From: Trogon surrucura
Taxonomy: Eukaryota; Chordata; Aves; Trogoniformes; Trogonidae
Reading direction: 5' to 3'
Assembly: GCA_020746105.1 (NCBI GenBank)
Contig: CM036619.1
Location: 10,826,238 to 10,890,237 of the forward strand
DNA length: 64,000 nucleotides
The notes beneath the pieces were generated by a model. That model searched no databases. It saw only the letters and a list, made by a program, of their open reading frames with translations, and had not been told where the DNA came from. Shown one piece after another: positions 24,051 to 36,100 of this stretch. Both the position numbers and the translations under genes were made by a program. Within the stretch, counting starts at the first letter, position 1, and each line of letters starts with the position of its first letter.

Positions 24051-27000
24051 TACTGTCAGATCTCAAACTCTGGTAAGTGTGCATCAGTCCTTACCCCATT
24101 CCAGGTGAAATATTTTCTGTCTTGGTTTCTGTTGGGATTTTTGTATTTTGCTTAGTGAAGACTGGATATAGCATAGAACCACACACCAATACAGGACACA
24201 AATACACTTAAGATGTCATTCAACATGTGCCTGGCAGTAAAGTAGATGAGAGATGCTTTTGCCAGAGACATGGGGGCCAATGATATGAAATTGTTCAACC
24301 TCCAGTTTAGATGATCTCTGATTGAACTTGATTCTAACTTGGAGGAAAACAAAACCTCACTTCAATAAATGTCATAAAACCAGTGAAATACCTGGAGCTG
24401 AAACTTGTGGTCTCTAGTTAACATTTCAGCAGACTCATCTCCTAGGCTAATAGGAATGATAAAAAAGATTCACTTTGTAATTTGCTGCCTCAAAACCAGA
24501 TGAAGGTTGAATTTCAACTCCACAATAAGAATGTCAGCAGTAGAGGACCAATCCATGTTACTTCACACTGTGACTTTCTCACACAGGATCCATCCCCAGT
24601 CATCAACTTCTATAAAGAGTTGTAACCTGGAGTTACATTTAGATTCTAAGTGGAAAACCTGCCTATTCTTTCTTACTTATCTGTTAAAAAAAAAAAAGAA
24701 TAATCTACTTCCATGTTTACAGTTTTACAGTTTCAGAATAAACCATGTGTGTTTATGAGTCAGAAGTTAATAAATATTCTGGTTTTTATGTACTTGTAAG
24801 TTTCCTTAGGCCTTCTGCACCACAAAGCTCACAGCATGCTGGTTTGGACTTGAGCTGGGAAGGTTGTTAAGCAAGTCAGTATCCTCTCTCAAAAACCCAC
24901 TGTAGCAGAGACATTCAAATAAATAATTGAAACGTTATCTTTGGTGCTAAATACAGTGGAAATTTTTGGCATTTTGCATCCTTTTAATGGAACTAAGAGA
25001 GTCACAGAGAATGTAAATTGGAGCTTTTAGTTCAAGCTGCACAGGGTGCAAGTTATGCCATAATACATGTATTTTTCCCCTGCTCCTTGACTACACACGA
25101 AGTGTGGATGGCTGAAAAAACAGTTGTTTGATACCTCAGTCTTGAACTCAGGTAAAAATGATACTACTGTGCAGTAGAAGTGCTCAGTAGAAACCAAAGA
25201 GTGTCTCAGCATCAGCAATTTCATGGCTCTCCTTCATGTTTCCAGATATGAAACCCCTTCAGCTGAGACCAAAAGGAATTCAGAAAAGGAAGACAAAGAG
25301 GAGAATCTACAGAAATTACCTTTATCTTCAGGGGAAATTACCTTTATCTTCATCTTTGGCTTTCCTATCAGCCATTATTCTCCTGAAAGAATAGAGAAAA
25401 AGGTAGTAAAACCTTCCTCACCATGAAGCTACTGTAGTTTTCCTTTCTCCCCCATGCCCAAAGAATGTGGAAATATTAGTCCTGAAAGTAATAAAACACA
25501 TCTTCTGCTCTTTCTCCTACACATTTTTCCATTCTATTGTTCACTCCTGATCCATCCTAATATCTGAATTATCTTGAGACTGTGGCATACAAGCTTGAAA
25601 ATTGTAATGCCATGTTGGATTTGACAAATATCTGTGTCACTGACTTGATTACCTGCCTTATGTGTTTAGTTCATGTTTTGTGAAGTGGTAAGAGTGACTC
25701 AGGCAACTTGACTCATGTCTCATCTGCACTACTTCTGTGTCATCATCTCCCATATGCTTCCTCCATCTTGGTGGTCTAAAATCCTCTGTGATGCTGGACA
25801 CCTGTCAGCAAGGAAGAATGCGTCAAGAAATAACATGCATGAATGGAACCACAATCTGTTGCTCATGTACTTCAGTTTTCCTTATTTACTGTATTTCCTT
25901 TTTTTTTCAGCCACTTCTTTAATTTTTCCTATATTTCCATTCCCCACTACTGAGTGGGCTTAGGTCTTTCAGCTTCCCTCCCCTGAATATCTGCCATTTT
26001 CATCTCCATTATATTGTTTATTTGCCAATTCTTTCTTCAGGGATCCTTGCACAGAAAGGATTCTGCAGAAAAGAGATTCTCCATGTGAATCTTACAGTCA
26101 ATTGACAACTTGCTTCCTAAAGGAGCAACTCTAGGTGAGAAACTCCCTTTATAATTATTCTACCCTTATTCATTTTACCAAATCTGAAACAATTAGGCTA
26201 GGGTAATAAAAATGTTTTATGTTGTACACAGGGAAATACTCTCGCTCTCTCCTTCTTTTCTTTGCATCTAGCCCTGAGAGATAGAAACCCACTGCTCATT
26301 GCGCAACATCCTGATTTTCTGCCAAAATCCTTGTTTCTGTTTTAGTTGATTCTACTTTATTGCAGTAACCTTTTCTTCAGCTGCAGTTTGTGAGCTATGA
26401 CTCCCTTTTTTTGCCAAGTGCAGAGTTCATAATTTCCCTTGATTTACTGGAAGTAAAATATTGTCTGATCAGATGTCTTAGCACAATGCTATTCTCATCT
26501 AAAGATGACAAGATGACATTTTTACCTTTCAAAGAAAAACAGAGCTTCACTTGAAGATAAAAAGTCAGAGAGCTGAAGAATGTAAACAAAGTTTAGATTC
26601 TCTTATCACAGTTAAAGAAGAAAAAAACACCCCAAACTATTTTAAACAGCTGCCCTACATAAAGAAGCCTGCAAAACGACTTCCGATTTCATAGGACAGG
26701 ATACACCAAAGAAATTATACAGCTTGGCACAAATAACAAAGATAATTTCAATTTTATTTAAATACTACAAGGACATTTAAACATATCTCAGGACATAAAT
26801 CCCATTTTGATTACATTCTTCAGCTTTGCTTTAATGTTCATCTTTTTTCTGGGTAGAAGGGGAAGCTAGGAGGATAGTCAAAACTTGTGGTTTGTAAAAA
26901 TTATGAGCATCCTGTAAGTAGGTCTGGAAATTAAAACCTTACATTTCTTCCCCATGCAAGCCTAGAGAAGGAAGCCAGGATGTAATCTTCTTCCCTTTGC

Positions 27001-27099
27001 CTTACTGGAACCCTTTTATCGCTCATGGCTGACCTGGAAGATGAGAGGTAATTTAAACTCTAATTGTCTCAATAAGAGCCAAGCAAGGAAAACAAAACT
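24051..27099. other. Non-coding interval with a 22-bp tandem duplication
   Basis: No gene or named element recognised. A 22-bp period duplication (unit starting 'gaaattacctttatcttca') lies at 25312-25352 and a short A-run near 24685-24697. Frames at 25715-25963 and elsewhere are short and without motif. Confidence 0.5.
25312..25352. repeat. 22-bp tandem duplication (about 1.9 copies)
   Basis: The 19-base motif 'gaaattacctttatcttca' occurs at 25312-25330 and again exactly at 25334-25352, giving a 22-bp period. It is most simply explained by replication slippage. Confidence 0.9.
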
Positions 27100-27660
27100 A
27101 TATTAAAACAAACAGTCTGCTGCCACTGAATCTATCCTCTGACAGACTTATCACCCTGGGGACACTGATGGATGGGTCAGAATTCAAATATTGTGGGCTG
27201 GGATCACTGGTGAGAACAGCCTCCGCTGGCTGATGAACAGATGGGCACCCTCAAATCTCTGCAGCCGTGCACATATCCTCAACTGATGGAAATCAGCACT
27301 TCTCTGCAGGAGTCAATAAAGAGATATCAATATTCAACAGCTGGGAATCCGGCCTATACGATTTTCAATTTGGGCTAAGCTCAGCGTTTACAAGTGTTGA
27401 ATCCAAGAACAAGGCATGAGACGTCCCTCAGGATTTTGCCATTTGTAAGTGCCAGTAAAAACCACACAAGTGGCAAGTGAACCAACCCCAATGCAGACCC
27501 TCATGTCTTGCGTACGTGCGAGGTTCACAAGAGAAAAGACAACTTGAGAGAGCCGTAAGAATTTAATTAGGAGTGCAATCCTATAGGCATCTTCTTAAAC
27601 AAGTTACGCTAGACGGATGAGTAATGATATTAAAAGCCGGTAGCCTGGATCCCACAGGGA
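27100..27660. other. Candidate conserved non-coding element (inference)
   Basis: Compared with its neighbours this block is of mixed composition, has retained CpG dinucleotides (for example near 27357, 27510-27521, 27607-27614 and 27637), and lacks any repeat signature. It contains homeodomain-type cores such as 'tttaattagg' and 'taatgatatta' near 27560-27632. These features fit a constrained cis-regulatory element, but conservation cannot be measured from a single sequence. No exon-like open frame with splice sites is evident. Confidence 0.25.
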
Positions 27661-30600
27661 GAAAAGAGGGAATTTTGTACTGTTGGGGAAAAAAAACCCA
27701 TCTGTTCTGCATTAGGGAATGGTTCTGCAACGTGCCACAAAATAACTATGTATGGTTTAGTTCATACTTCTATGCTGGCTTTAATTGTGCTTCTACAACA
27801 AAAGCTGTCTAGCAATCATTGTATTAAGAGAGTAAGGGGAAGAAATGACAGAAGATTCAAGGGAAAAAGAATGTATACACAAATCACAGGCACTGCCTGT
27901 GATTTCATGTAGGTCTAGAGCATACCTGATGCATTTTGTTTAAATAAACCAAGCTTTCTTTTCTTTTTTTTTTCCATGCCAAAACCACAAACTAAATGTA
28001 AAGCAAAGAACAACAATTCCACATTCTAGAAGACGATAACTCATGTCTTGCTAAGCTCTGCCAACTCCTGTATGTCAGAGTGCGTAGTATCTATCTGTAG
28101 GGTCCACACACAGAATGCTGGTCATTTCAGTCAATCCTGGAAGTAAGGGATGGACATTTCAAAGTGTTATTCCTTATTAACATACCGACAATCAGAGGCA
28201 ATAACCTCCCAAATATTAAAAAATCTTCCAAAATTGTCCACAGAAATATTTGTAGAGCTCAGACATAGTGGAAGACCTTTGCTTCTGCATTCTTGCTCTG
28301 TGGTCTCAGTGGACTTTAAATTGGTCCAATGATTTCAGAGGATGCAACGAGGATGTTTCTCCTGGGTGTGAAGTGCAGTGACTGCAGAACACTACATATG
28401 CACCATGGTTCAAGCACTGCAGATTCAAGTAAAATTTTCAAATGTATCTAAGAAATGAGTTGGAGTTGAGAATTCGGATTCCCTAGGTAGATTCTGTTCA
28501 TCTGTCTCCAGATTTGGGATTATTTCAATCTGTGCCCAAGGGCACAAAGGAGGAAAAGCTTCTTGAAAAATATCTTCTCCAACCTTGTGTGAGGCTGGGT
28601 ACAATCCACTTCTGAATTATCTAAGGAAAGCAGTTCTGGCCTGAGGAGAGAAAAGGACATTTGCCAGAGAAACATTTTCAGGACGTAGTTATACAATAGC
28701 AATGAGAAAGGTCATCGTAGGGCATCGACCAGTGTTTGTTCCTGTGCCTTTCACTGAGCAAGCTTAAAATAAGGTTGGTTTCATATAAGTAATAGCTCAA
28801 ACAATTAAAAAAAGAGAGCTAAGAAGAGCCCTGTTCAGTGCCACCTTATAATGTGAAGGAACTAATGCAGAGACCTTATTGAAGCTTGGTGATAGCATCT
28901 TTGCTTTGTTAGTAGAAACAACTGCCAAAAATAAGTCCTGTCCCTCTGAGGCAAGGACATAACAACCTTAAGTGGGACAATGAAGGCAGACTTGAGAGTT
29001 TGAAAAGTGCAAGCAAGAGAGCAATGATCAAAACAACTTTGTTTTGTTCTCACTATTGGGTGTGTCCTCATTTTGAGTGAGGAAGTACCTTAGTTTAACA
29101 TCCCGATCAGCTGAAAAATCTCAGCCTTACCGTAACTGAAGTTCAGTTTTTCACATCCCTTTGCTTTCCCCTTACACGCTGTTGCATTTTCATAATTGGC
29201 CAGCAGTGTCACTTCAGTGGTAGTCAGACTGGTTAATTTGATGACCAAGGCCACCTTCTTTGTGAAACAACTGCTGTAAAAAAGCTGTTTCTGCATATGT
29301 GCCTGCACATGTTCTCTTCCCATTACTCCTCAAACACTGAATGCAGACAAAAATGAAGCAGAAGTTCTCTCTGGGGAATTTGAGGGACAAAAGAGCCTTG
29401 TAAAACAAGCCAGGAAGGTGTATTATTACAAAGGATAAGAAAACAAATGGCTGCAGAGTCTTCCGTCCTTGTTCCCAGAGCTTTTTTACCCAGCTCAAGC
29501 ACCACTGCACAGGGAGCACCAGCACTCCCACAGCTGCTGTGCTGACCTTTCTTCAAACACCTCTCACCTCACAGACGGCCACCATTTTGCCTTGAGTCTG
29601 CCACAGGAGAAGTTCAGTCAAGATGCATAAGTCTTGATGGAGTCCATGATGGTTCACCAGAGATGTCTGGAATGAAACGAGGATAAAAAGAAGGTAAAAG
29701 ACATCATCTTTTACCCAGTTATTTCTTCCCAAGGATTTTTGGTAACTGAGTACTAGCATGTAAAGAAAGAGAGGAAATGTGGTCATGCCGTGCTGGTGTG
29801 AAGCTTTGCCCTATCAATCTCAGTTTGAGAACAGAGGGGACAGACTGGGGGAAGAAGGTGTTACTTGTTTGTTAATGTAAAGAAATAATGAGAAATTAAC
29901 CACATGGAACTGACTGGCAAATGATTTTGGCATGTAGGATCCTGTAGAACCTGGCCCTTCAATCTGCCAGAGAAGACTTCTGGGGATTGTTTGCATGTAG
30001 GACCCTGGAGAGTTTTGTGACCAACCAAAAAAATCAGTTTCCTTTGAGACAATGGCATGCTTATGGAAACTGCATCCAGCAGTTGCCCTTTCCATCTTCT
30101 ACAGCATCTCCTCAGCTTGGCAGCTGCTAGAAATAAGGTGGCACATTACGAAGCTGTCCATAGAGCTATGAGCCCTTTATTTCCCTGTACTTTCCCAAAA
30201 TGAAAAAATAAGTCACTGTGGTATCTTGTACGGCCCATTGCTGAACAGTGCATGTGGAAAGGGCTGATCCTGAAAACAGGACCACATCATGCAACAGCTG
30301 TACATGTAACATAAAGGGAAGTGTCAAAACGAGAAAGCCAACAGGTTTGAAGCACCTGACACATGAACAGTCACCTGTGGTGTTGCTCACTAATGGATGC
30401 TTTTTTAGGCAACCCTCTAGATACTGGAAGTTTATTTGGGGTGCTTTATTTGGTACTCAGAAGCTTATTTTTCTTGACAGCAGTTCTGATCTGAGGGTTG
30501 GATATATTTCCAAGTCCAATCACCTTTTATCCCTCAATTAGGGTTCCATAAATTTATTTTCCTATTTTTTCCCTCTGAACTGAGGATCAAACAGAAGCCC

Positions 30601-32722
30601 CACTTCCCCTCCAACTCAGGCACTACAAGATTTCTAAAAAGGTTGTGGTGATAATTTAAAAGAAAATCCATGATGACCTTTACATTCACAGGATCATCCA
30701 CAGAATCATTCACTGTTACCAGGAAGGACAAATCTCTGAATGACAAAGTTTATTATTTTGTTTTAACAGTGTATTTGTTTTAAAATTATTTAACCGTTGT
30801 GTTGCAATCACTGCCATAAAAAGGCAAGCTACTGAGCTTCTGATGTTCTAGAGCGGGGAATGAAGACAAACATGTAAGCCCTGAGCTGTCTACTTTTCTG
30901 TCCTTAAATTGAGCTTGGTGGAGCAAAGAAGTCCTTTATAGCACATCTGAACCATTGTGTCTCCAACCTGAAAGGAATACTTAATAATAACAACTTTTCC
31001 ATTGCTTTTGGTGAGAACGGACAGACAAGTGGGTACCAGGGCTGTGAAAGTCCATCCTTTTTGTCACTTCATCCTCCCTCTTTATATTTTCTCTAGAAGA
31101 TATAATGAACAGAACTGATACCACTAATATTTATCAAATTATACAGTGTGATCTTTTTCCCATTCATGGTGCCTAAACATCTTCACTTCATCACATGAAC
31201 ATATGTATTGTGCTATTGCTGTGCTACCGGCTGCCCGTGGAGTGTGTTCCACCACTGCCATTTAAACTCATGGAAAATACTCAAAAAGCAGTATCAGACT
31301 TTAAGGAGAGAACTAACATTTGTATCACTATTTCTTATCTTTACCACATTTTACTATAGTCCTTACTGTGAATGCAACACTTAGTAGAATATGTATTTTT
31401 GGTAGCAGGTAGTCTCTGGGGTTCAGAGATCTCAATAGTTTTGTGGTTTTGAAGAACTGGATAAGAACATGGGCTGAAAGATAAGCAACTTTCTGCCCAT
31501 ACATGAAAAGGGTGTGGTGCTCAGCAGTTTCTCAGCTATCTGTGCAGAAAAAAATGCATGTCTCACTTCTGATCATCACAGTCCTGTAATACCACTCACA
31601 AGCAAACCCAGGTGTTTCGTAAATTACTTGGTAAGCAACGCGCGATTTGTGACCACCAGGAAGATCCAGGGGAATTATTTCTTCTATTGTTTGCCCTCAA
31701 GGTAAACAGTATTGCTAATAGTAATGCTGTGAAAATTCAATACATTGACAGAACAATTTTCACTCTGAAGTACTTTACAGCCTAGAAATCTGGCTGTGGA
31801 GAGTCTGATATGTCATTACCCAAGTTTCTGCCAGAAGTGCAGGATGTGGCTGGTCTGAAGTGAAACATTTCTATCAGCATAATAAGGAGACTTCAGAGCA
31901 GCAAATTCCACATGTTGTCCAGCAACTTTCCTAGACAGAAGAAATGGGCTTCTGTTTCACACAAGGCAAGATATCTTCAAAACAGCCCCGCTCCATGTCC
32001 AGAGGAGGCTCTGGGTGTGAGGAAGGATGAGATGTGTTTTATCACGGGCATTTCTTCCAGCAGCACACACTCTCCACTCCCTGTTGTCGCCTAGAAGTTA
32101 TTTCCATCTTCCGAGTTTAGATGTATTGCCGTGTCTCAAAGCAGTGCACCAGTTCAGGGAAGGGAGTGCGTGAAGTTTTCTTAATATTTGCATGAGGAAC
32201 AGTTACATACTAACCCACAACTCACAGAAATAGGTGGAGATATCAGTGGGACAGGACTGAGCCATAATCAAGCAGAAGCCCTTCAGGCTCTTTCTTGATT
32301 CTTATTGGCTAGCACTTGTTTATTTTTAAATGGCAGCAGCTCTCAACACTTGACTATTTACGCAACTCTTGTATCAACAAATATTTTCCCCAAAGTGTTG
32401 CAGTAATTAACATATAAATAAACCATGTCTTTTCAAAGCTGGTGACATATGTTAGTGTTTGCCAACACAAAGCTTAGCACAGCAAATACGAGGAGATTCC
32501 ATTTCTTCGTCTTTTCAGGCAGGCTATTGCTAAGGCAGGTCATTAACAAGTTGTAGAACCTCCAATTGTGATCCATATGTCAGGAACCAACAGCTATCAA
32601 CTGCATTCATCTCACCAGACCAACCAGTGCATTTGTAAGGATTTTCAGGAATGTAGGTTACAAGGTACAGGAAAGCAATACAGAGATGCATCCACAGCTG
32701 ATGTAATTTGGCATAGATAAGA
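27661..32722. other. Non-coding interval, nothing firmly recognised
   Basis: Many short frames on the minus strand lie between 28.5 and 30.4 kb, none above 105 codons and none with a domain that I know. An imperfect internal similarity ('gcatgtaggatcctg' and 'gcatgtaggaccctg') is visible near 29932 and 29993, perhaps a decayed local duplication. There is no clear transposable element. Confidence 0.5.
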
Positions 32723-33103
32723 GTCATAGAATCATTGGATCATAGAATCACAGAATCATTTAAGTTGGAAAGGAACTTTAGGATCATCAAGTCCAACCAT
32801 AAACCTGCCATGTCCACCACTAAATCATGTCCCTAAGCATCACATCTACAAGTCTTTTAAATACCTCCAGGGATGGTGATGCCACCACTTCCCTGGGCAG
32901 CCTGTTTCAATGTTTGATGACCTTTTCTGCGAAGAAATTTTTTTCCTAATACACAATCGAAATCTCCCCCAATGTGACTTGAGGACATTTTCTCTTGTAT
33001 TACCACTTGTAACTTGGGAAAAAAGACTGACTCCCACCTCACTACCATCTCCTTTCGGGTAGTTGTAGAGAGTAATAAGATCTTCTGAGCCTCCTTTTTA
33101 GGA
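32723..33103 (-). mobile_element. CR1 LINE 3' fragment, diverged
   Basis: On the plus strand it begins with degenerate tail repeats ('catagaatcattggatcatagaatcacagaatca'-like, listed here only in part) and 'ttggaaaggaactttaggatcatc'. It continues through the reverse complement of the C-terminal coding region ('ccacttccctgggcagcctg', 'gacttgaggacattttctcttgt') and ends abruptly near 'gagcctcctttttagg'. It is 5'-truncated and carries stops and indels in all frames. The family differs from the 16.9/41.9/58 kb subfamily in its 3' UTR, which has 'catgtccaccactaaatcatg'. Confidence 0.9.
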
Positions 33104-36100
33104 GGTTCGATAATGTGGACTCAGCTCTTGGTACTGATTGTTTCCTTTTCTCTCGTTTTACTTCAAATGAATAAGTCCTCAGTTTCAGCACACTGACTGA
33201 AGATCTACCTCTGTGTCATGCTGGGTTAAAACAGATCATGTCACTGAACTGAGAGCTAGAAATGTCCTACATGTAGAACTCTAAATCATTCCTGTAAAGA
33301 ACTGGTCTGTTGTATAAAATATTATGGACCTCAACCCTTTGCATGTGAAAACATTTAATAAGATAAGCTAATGCAATAGAGTAGTAACTTACGTTAGACA
33401 GATTTCTTCTGTCCTTTATAGGAACAGACAAAGGAAAAGAGTGCTCATTTGCAGATCTTCCAGTAGAGATATGGGCAACCCTATGGTGCATTTAAATAAC
33501 TAATTAGTTACTGGTAGATGTTCTTTTCATTGTTAGATGTTCTGAGTTATCGTCATATTCTAAGAGGTCCGGTGCACAACAACTTGAAAACCCTTGGAAT
33601 AGCAAACTTCCAAATAGGAAACTTCCCAAAATAAAAGTCCTTACATTTTTGCTCTGTGAGCCTGACAAATCCAGCTCAGTCAAAGGAAAAGAGTTAGAAG
33701 ATTTCACAAGAGCAGAGAGAACGTTGGGTGATATGACCAGAGGAGTGTTGCACAAGAAGACCTTGTTCCAAGTGTGCTTCTCCCAGTATCCTTCCCAAGC
33801 TGGTGAGTACTTACCAGTGGCCATCCTGCCTATTCCAATACCATAAACTTCCAACAGTGAAATCCTCAACATTTTACAGGTTTTTTTTTTAAAAAAGGAG
33901 AACCAGCCGTAATTCAGATATAAGTTATAATAAATATATTCATCTCATTCTAAACAGAATTACAACCACACTAGCCAGTGTGCTCTGTATCTAGGTTAGC
34001 TTGAAACAAGCCAGACTTGATAACATATAGGAAAACTAAGCTGGGTCTTTTCATACTGACCATACCCAGTCAGACATCTAAAATCCTAAAATCCTAAGTC
34101 GTGTGGGAACAGCCTTTCATCTTTTGTGCCCGCTTGACTCAGTGCTGTGTCTTGAGGAAACTCACTACCCTGATCTGTGATGGCCACTTGCAGAAGCAAT
34201 GTCTGAGTTATCAGACACTTAAAAAAGAATAAGGAACCTGAAGTAAATGGTATATAGAATTTTGGTGTTGACATCACAAAACAATGCCTGATCACTTCTT
34301 CACCTGAGGCATCATGGAAGCATATTCTTTTTGTCACTATCACACTTAAGACATTCACAGATGCCACGATCTTGCTCTGTCTGGGTTCTCTATTGCAAGT
34401 TTAAGATTTGTCTGGGTTCAGGAACTGAGTGTTTATGAGGCCACTGATGAGGCAGGGCTGCTTTGATTTTAGAACCACTTGTTTAAAAACAAACAAACAA
34501 ACAAACAAAACAGCCCAGAAATATTAGTAGAAAGCATTTTCTATGCTTATCATTAAAAGATCTTTAAGGAAAGGGACAGAATTCATCTCTGTTTATGAAT
34601 TGTGTCTCAAGTCTCTTCATATGGAACATTTGAGTTGCTTTGGCAACACAGACCAGAATCCATCATTTTCGCCTGACAAGAAATGTACTCATCTCCTGGT
34701 TACAGGGATAGCCTTCTCATTCCCACTTTGTCTCTGGTCCTTTGAATTTTGCTCTTTTTTTCTGTGTGCTGGTACTGCTGGAAGGATGGTGAGTAAGAAT
34801 ATCCTGGTGCTTAGACCCTGACCCCAAAAACATCAGGCTGAAGAGAGCTGAATCCAGATCTGTCTCTGTCTGAACACTGAGCAACGTAAAAGGCAATCAT
34901 GTCCCCTCTACCCCTAACACGCAGCAGCTGCTTTTTGAAAAAGGAAAGTGAATCATTTCCTTGGTACTCAGCCTGATAACTTTGGAGTATATGTGTAGGA
35001 AATGGCTTTGGACTGTGAATCACAAAATATTGGAGGTGGAAAGTCTGAGCAGACTCGTGTCTCAAGCGTGTCAGTTCATTTAGTGCTCCTCTGCCCTGGG
35101 CTGTGGTCACTACCTTTACAGACACAGATCCCTCAAACTGCTGCATGCAGGATGTAGACTGGTGCCATCTGAGGACATCCAGGTCATTTTAAGAGTGAAA
35201 TCTTAAGGTCAGTCCCAGACACTGCAGAAGATACACATCAGTTTAGGACTCAGAAAAACGATTTCAGAGGAGCATTGTGGCACTGTCAATTGCAAGGAGA
35301 AATAAGGGTTACTGACTGACAGACTTGTCATGCAGCCAGGTATAATAAGGTTCTAGCTCCGTGTGGAAATAATGTGTTGTGAACATTTGTTTACTTTCCA
35401 TTACTTTCAATTTTGGTATTCTAGGGAATAGTCTGGATGACAAAAAACTTTACAGAACAGTCTTCCCTATTCAGGGAACGAGTTCAGTTGACAGAAAATA
35501 AATTTGAATGCTGAGAGCAAAAGAAAACATAAACAGCAAGACAGAAAAGTGGTGGGAGGCAGAACAGAAAGACAAGGGAGGGAAATTGCATGCCAAGGTC
35601 ACAGAGCAAGACAGTAGCTAAGCCAGAAATAGAATTCAATGCAATAGCAGCAAAAGACTGGTTTGCTTAGGTATTTTTTTAAGGTTTAACGAGATACATC
35701 CTGTTTAATAAGCTTAAACAGGCTTTTTTATTATTTGTTCAGTTGACTGAAATAGCAATTGTAAATATGACTCAAGTTTCTCCATCACAGCTTATTCTAA
35801 ATTATCCAGTGGGAGCAATGCTTTTACAATGAGAAAGCAGCTGGCAAGAGGTCCTCTTCTGCTGCCCCTGAGCCAGCAAAAATCCCCTGGTTGCATCTAC
35901 AGATCTCCTGGCTTTAGTGCCTGCCCCATACAGCTTGCTGTGGGAGTTGGGGCTGTTGCATCTTCCCAAACTAAGTGGGCAAAACTCATGAGATTTTGGG
36001 CTGGGAACTGGAGCTGCTCTGGTCTGTGTTGGTCTGACTCCCTTGGAAAGTTCCAGCAGGAGTCAGGGCTCCAGGAACACTCTGACAGGCTCTGGTCCAG

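Noticed and set aside
33504-33872. 122-codon minus-strand frame as a gene
   Set aside because: No recognisable domain, no splice context, and no neighbouring gene structure.
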